DNA from: Conidiobolus incongruus B7586
Taxonomy: Eukaryota > Entomophthoromycota > Entomophthoromycetes > Entomophthorales > Conidiobolaceae
Assembly (NCBI GenBank): GCA_000697335.1
Contig: JNEM01008304.1
Location: 1-34,898, forward strand
DNA length: 34,898 nt
Direction of reading: 5' to 3'
How positions within the stretch are numbered: position 1 is the first letter of the stretch; each line of letters opens with the position of its first letter. The notes beneath the pieces are model-generated. The model was not told the origin of the DNA and did not search any database. It saw nothing but the letters and a program-made list of their open reading frames with translations. Shown here piece by piece: positions 1-10,760 of this stretch. A program made the position numbers and the translations under genes.

Positions 1-210
1 TAATCTTTTATTTAAGAATAAAACAAAATATTAAAATAAACAAAAATTACCTTTTTTATTAATTTAAGGAAATAAATATTTATATGTATATAAGTATTTA
101 TTATTATAATTTGTAATATATCTTTTAAAAGAAATTACCCTTTAGTTATTATTTTTAATATTAATTAAGAATATTTATTATTTTATTCTATATTTGAAAA
201 ATACATATAA
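1..210. other. AT-rich flank, no gene seen
   Basis: Extremely AT-rich DNA to the left of the LTR element. No open frame, RNA gene or repeat match to the LTRs is visible. The last five bases (206-210, TATAA) are the left copy of the target-site duplication of the element that starts at 211. Confidence 0.6.
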
Positions 211-606
211 TGTAAGTATAGTGGTAGTTAAACTAATATAGTATAAAGGAAGACTTAATATAAAAGTAGTGTGCACAGAACATGGTAATATAATATGGCT
301 ATAGTATGCAAGTGTAAATAAAGTTTAATTAAGCTTCAAACTAGGATGAGTCACTGATATATTAAGATTTATATTAGGTAGTGCCAATATCCTATAATAT
401 TAACAGAATATAGTTTCAATCTTAAAAATAATATAAAAGTAAAAAATAGTAAGAATTGAGAAAAAAAGAAGAACCTAATTTATTAAATAATTCAATACTA
501 TTTATACAATTAATTTAACTATATAAGTATAAATTAATTATATAATTTATAGTTAATTGAATTATATAAAGTATATATAAGAATTTAAAGAATTAGTCTC
601 TTAATA
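211..606 (-). repeat. 3' LTR of the Ty3/gypsy fossil
   Basis: About 396 bp, aligning along its full length with 5523-5919. Seen on the plus strand it opens with TGTAAGTATAG, and the element-side end lies at 606, next to the purine tract of the minus strand. This copy keeps more G+C than its partner. Confidence 0.87.
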
Positions 607-3600
607 CTCCCCTAATAAATTTTTTAAAAGAGACACACTCCCTAGATTTTTACAAATAGGTATAATAAGCTAAAATATTCTTAATATTTTCTAGGGGTTT
701 TTATATAGCTTCTTTAATAAGATAACCTATCTATTTTATATAAAAATAAAACTTATTCCTAACAAATTTAGACTTAATTATATAATCAACATAGTATTTT
801 TTTTTTCTATTTTAATTAATAATTAGATCTAGTTTTAAAGTTTTTAATCAATTAAAAAAAGTGTTAAAATCTTTAAAGTATAGTTTAATTTTAGATATGT
901 GAAAAGTAAGGTTAATCCTTAAAGTTAAAGGTAATTCTAAGATAATATTTTCAAAATTTAAATCAATAGATTAAATTTTATAGGGATTATAATATAATAA
1001 TAAGTATTTGGGATTTAAGCTAGATTTAAATAAGATAGGTTTAAGGGTAAATTATTCTAAATATATAAACATGCTAATTTTATATTTAAGAGGATTTCTA
1101 AATAATTTTAAATATTATTGTTGTATAATCTTTTGATTTTCTTCTAAGTTAAATTTAATAAAGGAATTAATATATTTGATATTGGATTAAAATTCAACAA
1201 TATTTAAAAGTAAATTGATTTAAAGTTTTAGAGTAATTATTAAATTAGGATATTTATTATAACTGATAAAATAAAAGCTAAAACTTGTTAATTTATTAAT
1301 AAAGGTTTTAAATGAATATTAAAGTTAGTAGATATAGATATCCTAATTTAACTAATTAGTGTTAATATAGGTTTTAATCATTTGCTTTAAGGTTTTAATA
1401 ATTTTTTCAACAAGTTTATTAGTTTCATAATAATTAATAGTAGATATAGCTAGGTTAATCTTAAAAGAAAAAGATAGTAACTTCTAGAATTAAAAGTTGA
1501 ATTATATATTTTTTTCAGATATAATAGTTTGTAGAATTTTATAATAAGTAAAGATATTAGAGAATAATAATTATATAACATCTTTAGCTATAGAAGTTTT
1601 GAAATAAAGAATAAAATAAACATATTTAGAAAATAAATCAATTACAATTAGTAAATTATCATAACTATTTATTAATTTAAGAATTTCCATGAAATCAAGT
1701 TGGATTTATTATTAAATTTCATTAGGGACTTATAAGGGAATAAATTTACTATATTTTAATTGAGTATTATATTTAATTCTTTAATATATATTATAAGTAT
1801 TAGTGTATTTCTAAATTAATTTAACTAGGGAAAGTTAGTAATATTTTATTTTAATTCTCTTAGTAGTTTTTAACTAGTTTTAATATTTCCTAATAAGTAA
1901 ATTATAGCATTTATCAAATATTGTTTGTTAAATCTAAGGAATATTAAGAATATATAGACAATTATTATAATATAATAAGTTATTGATAATTTTAAATCTT
2001 TTAACATATTTTAATTGGTTTTCTAATAGTTTAAAGAGTTTTCCTTTAATTAAAATAAAGAAATTATTATTTAATAGTGTTTCTTAAAATAGTTTAATAA
2101 ATTCTTTATTTCTTTCATTAATAATTATTAAGTTAATATTTGCTGGGTTTTTATAATTAGAATAAAAAAGTAGGTATGTAAAATTTTTTAACAAAGTATC
2201 TATAATATAGTTTTATTAACTTAAAAGATATTAAATAAAGAAAAAGTAAGCTTAAATAGTTTTAATTTATTTAATTTATCTTCTTAATAAATACTTTTAA
2301 GTATTTAAGTAGATAAGTAATTTATAATCTGTAAGTGTTAAGAAAAAGTTGTAAAATAAAAAATATAAGTGATTTTTAATTGTTTCTATTAAAATAAGAA
2401 GTTTTTATTTATAGACTAGGTATTTTAATTCAGCTAGTTTTATTTTTCTTAACCAGAATGTTATTAGTTTTAAGATAACATTTGTAAAGTTAAACTCAAC
2501 TTATTCTCTTTTATTTATTATTTTATCCTATAGTTATAAAATAAAATATAAATTAAATTTAAACTAGGTTAATTATTTACTAATTGTAAAAAAATTAGAG
2601 TTGGTAAAAATAATAGTAGGTAGTTTTAGATTAAAGATAAATAAAGTAAAAACATTAGTAATATAGAAAATTAAAGTATTTATGTAGAAAATATATAATA
2701 GGGTTTATTTAAAAAGAGAGTTTTTCTTTAAAAGGTTAGTAAAAAAAATAATAAGTTCAACAAAAGAATCAATAAAATCTTTAAAGTAATTTAATAATTT
2801 AAGTATAAACATAAGTTAATTTTTGTTTATAAGTATAGTAAAAACTTTAACATTATTAAATTTAGTTAGATTAATATTAATTCTTTAAGAGGAAATAATA
2901 TAACTATAAAAAAAGATAGAAAAAACACTAAAGATGTATTTTAATAGTTTTAAAGGTAATTTATATTCTTGAATAATTTATAAAATTTAATTAACATATT
3001 AAATATATTCTTCTTTAGTTTTTAAATAAAATAAGATATTATTAAAATAAATAATAATAAAGTTATTAAAAATAAAATTAAAAAGGGAATTGATAAATTA
3101 AATAAAAGTTATAAAGGTATTATATAATCTAAAGTTTATAATAATAAATTTATAGTAACTTAAAAAAGTATTGAAAATAATTAAAAGATAAAATTTTCTT
3201 AAACACTAATATTATAATATCTATTCTTAATATCTAATTTAGTAAATATAGTTGATTTAAGTAGTTTATCTTTAATATCATATAAGTTTAATAATAAAGT
3301 TTTATCCTTAATAACTTTAAAGTTTAAAATATAGTTATTAATATATAATCTTCAACCACCATCAGTTTCTTTTATAAAGAGGATTAGAAATTTTTATGAT
3401 AAAGAAAAAAGTCTAATATATCTATTTTTAAGTAGTTTTTAGATTTCTTCTTTTAAAGTTTAATATTATTCAAGAGATAAATGGTAAGTAAACTTTAAGT
3501 ATAATTATATACTAAAGAGTAGTTTAATTTTATGCTTAATATTATATTTAAAAGGTAATTTATCTATAAGTTTAAAAACATTAGCAAATTAACTTATTAT

Positions 3601-5522
3601 ATTATATAAGAAGTGGTTATTAGATATAATTTTATTGAAATTAATAAATAAAGTATTAATAAATAAATAATAAACAAATATATATCTTTATAAATTATTA
3701 AAGTTTTTAATTAGTTTTTTATATTAATTTTTGCTTATAATAATAGAATTATTTATTATAATTGTAAAGTTAATGTTAGGTATAATATTAAATAATTTTA
3801 TAATAAGGTAATATAAATTTTTTAAGATTAATTTTACTAATTTTTTTTAGATTATAAAAAAAATAAATTTGAAACTTTTTAAGGTAATATTGATAAATAT
3901 AAAACTGTGATATTTAAACTAATTTTAACCTAGTATAAAATAATAACTAATGTTACTAACTAAAAATTTAATATATTAGGAGTAGTTAAAGGATAATGAT
4001 AAATATTTAAATATAGTATTAGATGCTTATTTTATTAAGTTGTTAGTATATTTAATTATCAAGTTACTTTTTTAAGTAGGTAAAGATAATTTTACAACAA
4101 TAAAAGAAGAGATAATATAATTAAAATAACTAAAATCAATTAAAACACTAACAAGTATGTTTATAAAAAAATTAATTAACATAAACAATAAAGTAATAGT
4201 TAAAGGTAAAGAATTACAAGGTAAATTAGTTACTAGAATATTTTTAGTTTCTAATAATTTAATCAGTTGGATTTCTTTAGTATATATAGTTTAATTTATA
4301 AGATTAATAGTTTAATAGAACTTTTGTAAATTAAATTAGAATTTGCTAACTAATTGTAAAAAAAATAATTTTAAGGTTATATTAATATTATTCAAGTTTA
4401 ATTTATGGTTAGTAAGTTAAGATTGTTGAAGATTAAACAAATGTTGTTTCCTTAAAGGGTATTTATTAACTTTATAGTTAATTTAAGTTTTTTAACAGTA
4501 GTAACAATTTTTGTTTATTTTTAAATAAGCTTTAGTTTTTTTACTAAAGGTTTTCTTATAAAACTTTAAAATAAAAATATTTATCATTTAAAACTTAAGT
4601 GGGTTAAAGTAAAGTTTAAAAAATTAATTTTTAAGGTAAAAAAATTTAGTTATAGAATAAAAAATATTGTTAATTATAATTATTATATCACAAATATTAA
4701 AAAAAACATATTATTAAAATATTCTTTATTAACTAACTAAAGCTTTATTTAAAGGTTAAAACATTATAATAATTTGTAGATTTGTTTTTCTTTAGTGATA
4801 TTTAATATATTTAAGTATATCTCATTAAATTTCTTAATTAATTATTTTGTAAAAGTTTTTTATTTAAGCTAGGAAAGTTTTTCTTTTATTAATTAAACTT
4901 GATTTTTTAAGTAATACTTCTCTTTAAAAACTTTTTCTAATTGTTTAAAAGTTTATATCTTTATAGTAAATTATCCTCTTAAAGATTCTTTAGGATTAAG
5001 TTTATAATAAGTTAATTATTAAATATAAGTAGATTTTTCTAAAAAAGAAATGGTTAATTTAAGGATATTCTCTAAATCTTTATTTAAAATTAAATTAAAG
5101 TAATTCTTTATATTTTTAAAGTAGTTTTCAAGCTTGTAGAGGTTTTTAAAACTATTATAAATAGTTAATTTGTTTTTAAAAATACTAAAGAGGTAGTTTA
5201 ATATATTAATTATAATAAAGTAGCTGGTTTATTAGATTTAAACTTTTTAAAACATATTTTTTTTAATTAGAAATTATTTAATATAAGCTTTTTAAAGGGT
5301 AATAAGCTTTTAAAGATTAAAGTCTTAAATTTACTTAGTAATTAAACTATTATTATTATTAAAATAATATAAGGGTATTTCTTTTTTTAGTGGTATTATA
5401 ATATATAGTATTAAATTTAAATAAAATAAATTATAGATAAAATTTAAAATAGTAATAATTAAGTTTAATATAAGTAGTTATTAATTTCTAATAGGTTTTT
5501 AATAGTTTTATCACTGCTACTA

Positions 5523-5919
5523 TATAAATATAATGGTAGTTAAATTAATATAGTATAAAAGAAAACTTAATATAAAAATAATATGTGTAGAATATAATAA
5601 TATAATATAGCTATAGTATACAAGTATAAATAAAATTTAATTAAGCTTTAAATTAAAATGAATCATTGATATATTAAGATTTATATTAGATAGTACTAAT
5701 ATCCTATAATATTAACAAAATATAGTTTCAATTTTAGAAATAGTATAAAAATAAAAAATAGTAAGAATTGAGAAGAAAAAGAAAAACCTAGTTTATTAAA
5801 TAGTTCAATGCTTTTTATACAATTAATTTAACTATATAAGTATAAATTAATTATATAATTTATAATTAATTGAATTATATGAAATATATATAAGAATTTA
5901 GAGAACTAGTTTTTTAACA
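5523..5919 (-). repeat. 5' LTR of the Ty3/gypsy fossil
   Basis: About 397 bp direct repeat of 211-606, differing at roughly 40-50 positions by eye, almost all transitions. Its outer end abuts the right target duplication TATAA (5920-5924). The primer-binding region should lie just inside it, in the roughly 20 bp below 5523, but the tRNA primer could not be named. Confidence 0.87.
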
Positions 5920-5964
5920 TATAATTAATAATTTAAAGGAATAAATATAAAAAATTAAAAAACC

Positions 5965-6362
5965 AGTAAGGATAATAAGTAAAAAAATAGATATAATATA
6001 AAAGGAAACTTGATATAAATATAATATAATCTGTAATATAGTAATAGTATAGCAGGATAATATAAACATAAATAAAGTTAATTAAAGCTTTATAAATAAT
6101 AAGTGAATATAGTTATATAAAATTTTATATTAAATAATATCAATAATATATATTGATAGATATAATCTTAATTTTAGAGAAAATAGTGATAAAATATCAG
6201 AAATAATAAGAATTAAGAGGAAAAAGAAAAACCATGTTTTTTAGTTAAATCAATACTATTTATATAATTAAAACTTTAAAGTTATAAATTACTTGATTAA
6301 TTTAGACTTAATCCAATTATATCAAATTATATATAAAGATTTCAAGAATTAGTCTCTTATCA
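5965..6362 (-). mobile_element. Solo LTR of a related element
   Basis: A 398 bp segment that aligns end to end with the two LTRs at 211-606 and 5523-5919, but is more diverged from both than they are from each other. It is flanked by an exact 5-bp duplication AAACC (5960-5964 and 6363-6367). No internal element sequence is attached, so this is a solo LTR left by LTR-LTR recombination of a separate, probably older, insertion in the same orientation. Only 40 bp separate it from the full-length fossil. It is decayed and has no coding content. Confidence 0.85.
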
Positions 6363-6367
6363 AAACC

Positions 6368-9170
6368 ATTATATTTTATATATTCACCATATTATAACCT
6401 GTGTGACTTTAAATATTATAAATTATTGCAAAATATACTTATAAATAATTCTTGTAAATAAACTTAATTTGTTTATAAAGTATTAAATTTAAGCTTTAAT
6501 AAAAAAGTTTTTTAATATTATAGATTTTATTTATTATTCTTCAGATTTAAATATTGCAGCTATGATCCTATACTTTTTATACTGATTATTAATAGCTTTG
6601 TTTAATGTTAGTTAACTTAAATTCTTTTTAAACCAATTAAATTATATTTAAATCATAATAAAATCTCTTAAGCTTTTTAAATAATTATTTTGCCAAATAA
6701 ATTAAAAGTATATATATCGTAAATAAAAATATTTAAAACTCAATAATAAAATAAAATAGTATTTAAATTTATACTTAAGTATTTATTTTTCTTATATATA
6801 ACTCACGATGCTCAATTAAATCTATCAAATTTTATTATATTAAATTTGTATATAAATTATTCAAATTAGAAAAGTCATTACTTGATTGCATCATATTTGT
6901 CAAAGATTCTTTAATTGATATAACCCACTATTAGCATAATTGATATGATTCTAACATTGATTAAATATTAATATTGTTTAAATATAAAATTTCCTTTAAA
7001 ATACTACATTAAAATTTATTTTAATAAGATTTTAATAACTTTAAATATTAAATGAAATTTTCATATTATTAAATTTTAAATAAGCTATCTATTAATATTA
7101 TACTTGAATTATAAAGGTTAAAAAATAATTGATAAAAAATTATTAAAAGAAAAATTAAAATTTTATAAAGAAATTTAAGTATATTATTTTCAAATTTAAT
7201 CACTATTATTAATATTCAATCCATAACGTAAAATTCACAATATATTATTTTAGAATCAAAAATCATATAATCTTATTTTGAAATATATGATAGTCAATTT
7301 ATATTACTTAATATGAGAGAAAATTGAAAAAAAATAAATAATCTGATAGATAAATTAATCAAAAAAGGATTTGTTTGGCAATACTAAGAGATTGAATTTT
7401 ATAAATAATTTGAAAATTAATTTGAATTTACATATAATTTTTTAATATTTTAGTTGATGACTGAAATGTTTCAAAGTATATTGAGATTGAAAATAAATAT
7501 CAATATATTAGAGGTCAATATTAATTGAGTATATACAATTCTATAGTTATTTATTATATAATTCGATTTTATATTTTTAATCAATTGTTATTCTTAAATT
7601 AGAATTTCATGATTATTGATTAGTTATTTTTAAATTTATTCATGATATTAATACTTCTACAAAAGATAAATTTAAAATTTAAAAATAATATAATTAAATG
7701 ATTTTTATATAAGCTATTTTTAGGTAGTTGCTTTAATCAATAATATAATATAAATTTATATTATTTTTTCTATCTATCATTCGATTAAAATATTTAAATT
7801 TTATCATATACCAAACAAATTGAACAATATTATATTCAACAATAATTTCTCTATCAATTTGATTTTAAACGTTATTTTTATTCAATATAATAATGTATAT
7901 TCCTTTTTCCTCATCTGAAAATTGCTACAAATATTCAATTAATCTATAATTTAAATTATTTCTTAATTTAGAAATTAATCTTTGATTTATAATGTTCATC
8001 AAATGGCCACAATGTCAAAGCTTTTGATCAGGTATATATTTTTACTAATTTCTTCAAGTATGTAATATAACTCCTTTAAGTATTTTTAAAAATGTTTTAT
8101 TTCAACAATTTACTCTATTTTCAATAATTATTAAATGATATTATGAGATATATTAAATGATGTTTCGAGCAATCGAAATAAATTACATATATGTTCAATT
8201 ATTTTATGAAATACTGAATTCATAGAATTACAAACAAAAAATTGATAATATATATAATTAGGAAATTTTAATGTCATGAATCAGATTATTTATTTTGTAT
8301 CCGAGGGATAAGCTACTGTTTGAGATTGTGCGAACTTTTATATCATGTATTTATCCGATATACTTTAGTTTTTTAACTGAATATAAAAAATATTTTAATA
8401 TATTTATCTTATTAATGACTAATAAGAGTTTCAATGGGTATATTTATTAGTTATAAATATCAATTTTTATGAGCGTGTGAATGTAAAATTTTATCCATAA
8501 TGTATTTTATGTCTTGTTAAATCCTTAAAGTTCTCTATAAAAAGATATTTCGAAATCTATTATTTTTGTTTACTTAAAGTTTTACTAATAATACTATATG
8601 GGCTAAATATTCAATATTATCAACTTATAATAATACAAGATCTCTGTAAATCTCTATTATCTCCTTGTACTTGATTACTAATGTAAAGTTATGCAAACCA
8701 GCAACAAAGTAGTATACCCGTTCTATTTACCATAATTAGGTATATCAATTCATAATCCATTTCTCAGATTAGATTAAATTCAGTTAAAAATTCAATATTG
8801 CTCGGTTTAAATGATTTAATAAATATTCCCAAATACAGAAATTTTGATCAGTTTGAGTAATCTTGATAGCTGCCCCTAAATTGGGTTCTGATTGGACATT
8901 GATCTCCCAACAATCATGGGAAAACATTTCAAGTTATCCACCTGTGGATATTTTTTGAGACCAAGATGACACAACTTACACGATTAAGAATTAATATAAA
9001 TACACGACAATTCTCATTAAATTGTTACTGTAAAAATAATAAGTATAAAAAAAAAATAAATTAACAAAGTAACGAAATAATAGTGGATAGATAAAATATT
9101 GTATATTAATTGAATCAAAATTCGTCATTATTCATCCCTTGCTTATTTAATTCATACCTTATAAATTTTC
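6368..9170. other. Long AT-rich intergenic region
   Basis: 2.8 kb with no supported gene or RNA. A+T exceeds about 80% up to about 8600. The last few hundred bases are somewhat richer in G+C and hold the presumed promoter of the transporter gene at 9171. No further LTR copy was recognised here. Confidence 0.55.
8935..8950. promoter_or_regulatory. Perfect 7-bp dyad upstream of the transporter gene
   Basis: TATCCAC-CT-GTGGATA is a perfect inverted repeat with a 2-base spacer, about 220 bp before the transporter ATG, inside a G+C-richer patch (about 8868-8975). A TATAAATA string at 8995-9002 lies between it and the start codon. Symmetry, composition and position fit a dimeric regulator site, but no known fungal consensus was matched with certainty. 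Confidence 0.35.
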
Positions 9171-10760
9171 ATGTCTGAAAAAGTTTCACCACAAGAATCT
9201 TACTACTCCGAAGGAGATATTAAAAAAATTCCAACTACAAAATCACAAGATTTGGAAGCGAATCAAGATGATCAACAAACACCTGAGCTCTCTAGAAAGC
9301 AATTGTTTACTATTATGTTAGGTATTGTATTGGGTGTGTTTGTTGCAGGAGTTGATGAAACTATTTTATCAACTGCTAACGAAGTTATTACCACGGATTT
9401 AAATGCCCAGGGTTCACTCACATGGATTGCTACTTCCTATCTTATGACCATCGTTGTCTTCACCCCTCTCTATGGTAAATTCTCGGATATTTTCGGCCGA
9501 AAAGTTTGTATGCTTTTTTCTTTATTCTGTTTTTCTGTTGGTAGTCTCGGATGTGGTTTGGCTGTGAATATTGTTATGCTAATTGTCTTCAGAGCTATTG
9601 CAGGTATTGGTGGTGGAGGTATGATCTCTGTTTCCTTCATTATTATTTCTGATGTCGTTAAATTGGAGGATCGTGCCACTTATCTTGGTCTGATTAGTAT
9701 TAGTTTTGCTATTAGTAATATGTTAGGACCAATCTTGGGAGGCTTGATCGTTGATCACATCAGCTGGAGATTTATTTTCTATATTAATTTACCAGTTGCT
9801 GGTATTTTGGCTTTGATTGTTATTTTTATTATGCCTCTACCTTGGGTTGAAGGTTCTTTGATGAGTAAAGTGAAGAGAATTGACATATTAGGCACTGTTA
9901 CTCTCAGTATATCGATTGTTCTTTTTGTATTAAGTACAACATGGGGTGGTAAAGACTACCCTTGGTCTTCATATCAAGTACTAATTCCTCTTATCTTAAC
10001 ATTTGTCGCGTTAATTGCTTTCGGCTTCATTGAATATAAGGTTGCTCAAGAACCCATTTTACCTCCTAAAATGTTCAACTCTAATGTAATCATCTGTTGT
10101 CTATTGGGCTTGGTATTGGGTCTTAATCATTTCACAGTTGTTTATTATCTTCCCGTATATTATCAGATTTTACGTGGTTACACCGCTAGTGAATCAGGAT
10201 ATCAACTCGCTCCATTTTTGGTTTGCGTTTCACTAGTCGCAATGATTTCTGGAATTATCGGTAGTAAACTTCAATCTTTCAGAATTCCTATCAGAATAGG
10301 AACAGTTTTAATGATGATCGGATCTGGTTTATTATGCATGGTTTCAGATACCTTACCCAATTGGTGTATGATTTTATTCCCCATTATTTTAGCTTTTGGT
10401 ATTGGATTTGGTATCCAAATGACTCTTGTGGGTGCTCAAGCTTCTTCTGATCCCGAATATGTCGCCATTTTAGCTAGTTTCTTCAATTTTACTTTTAATA
10501 TGGGCGCTACTGTTGGTTTAGCCATTGCTGGTGCTATTGTCAATAATCTCTTAGCCGATTTCCCATATTTGATCGGAAGTGGTGGCCATGGAGAAGCGCA
10601 TATTACCCAGCCCATTCCAATTGAAGGTCAATTAGCGTATTATGGTGCTTTAAGAGGCATCTTTTATTTCTTATTGGGTATTAGTATTTTCGGATTTATA
10701 ATAAGTATGTTACTTAAGTATAGATCATTATCTGGTGTGTCCGCTAGTCCTGGGCATTAA
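9171..10760 (+). CDS. MFS drug/H+ antiporter, DHA2 (14-TM) family
   Basis: Intact 529-residue protein in a single exon. It should be a plasma- or vacuolar-membrane proton-coupled exporter of small molecules; the substrate cannot be told. A polar N-terminus (1-45) precedes about 14 hydrophobic segments. Visible MFS signatures: DETILSTA in TM1 (62-69), loop motif A GKFSDIFGRK (102-111), motif B RAIAGIGGGG (141-150), and motif C GPILGG followed by the fungal DHA2 signature WRFIFYINLP (186-208). A short hydrophilic C-terminus ends at 529. Length is usual for fungal DHA2 proteins (about 500-600). The first ATG is used; no other in-frame ATG lies before the first membrane segment except deep inside it. 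It has a broken paralogue downstream on the same strand. No biosynthetic cluster genes are adjacent. Confidence 0.93.
   Translation: MSEKVSPQESYYSEGDIKKIPTTKSQDLEANQDDQQTPELSRKQLFTIMLGIVLGVFVAGVDETILSTANEVITTDLNAQGSLTWIATSYLMTIVVFTPLYGKFSDIFGRKVCMLFSLFCFSVGSLGCGLAVNIVMLIVFRAIAGIGGGGMISVSFIIISDVVKLEDRATYLGLISISFAISNMLGPILGGLIVDHISWRFIFYINLPVAGILALIVIFIMPLPWVEGSLMSKVKRIDILGTVTLSISIVLFVLSTTWGGKDYPWSSYQVLIPLILTFVALIAFGFIEYKVAQEPILPPKMFNSNVIICCLLGLVLGLNHFTVVYYLPVYYQILRGYTASESGYQLAPFLVCVSLVAMISGIIGSKLQSFRIPIRIGTVLMMIGSGLLCMVSDTLPNWCMILFPIILAFGIGFGIQMTLVGAQASSDPEYVAILASFFNFTFNMGATVGLAIAGAIVNNLLADFPYLIGSGGHGEAHITQPIPIEGQLAYYGALRGIFYFLLGISIFGFIISMLLKYRSLSGVSASPGH

Larger units (their letters stand above)
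211..5919 (-). mobile_element. Decayed full-length Ty3/gypsy-type LTR retrotransposon
   Basis: A 5.7 kb fossil element read on the minus strand. Two LTRs of about 396 bp (211-606 and 5523-5919) are direct repeats, and the whole is bounded by an exact 5-bp duplication TATAA (206-210 and 5920-5924). A short purine tract (minus strand, just inside the LTR at 607-616) marks the 3' LTR side, so 5523-5919 is the 5' LTR. Recognisable remnants on the minus strand, in order, are a CCHC gag zinc knuckle (about 4440-4530), a YxDD-type reverse transcriptase signature (about 3020-3060) and the zinc-binding and core parts of an integrase (about 1550-1950). RT before integrase is the Ty3/gypsy order; Ty1/copia has the reverse. 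No frame is open over any useful length; the copy is broken throughout by dozens of lesions. Nearly all differences between the LTRs are C/T or G/A transitions, which suggests RIP-like or deamination decay and makes LTR divergence a poor clock. Confidence 0.88.

Noticed and set aside
347-353. TGAGTCA in the LTR as a Gcn4 site
   Set aside because: Isolated, inside a decayed LTR and absent from the other LTR copies; no nearby gene.
1-8000. Very AT-rich block as a possible mitochondrial insertion or centromere core
   Set aside because: Most of it is explained by the LTR fossil and solo LTR with target duplications; no mitochondrial gene or centromere repeat was recognised.
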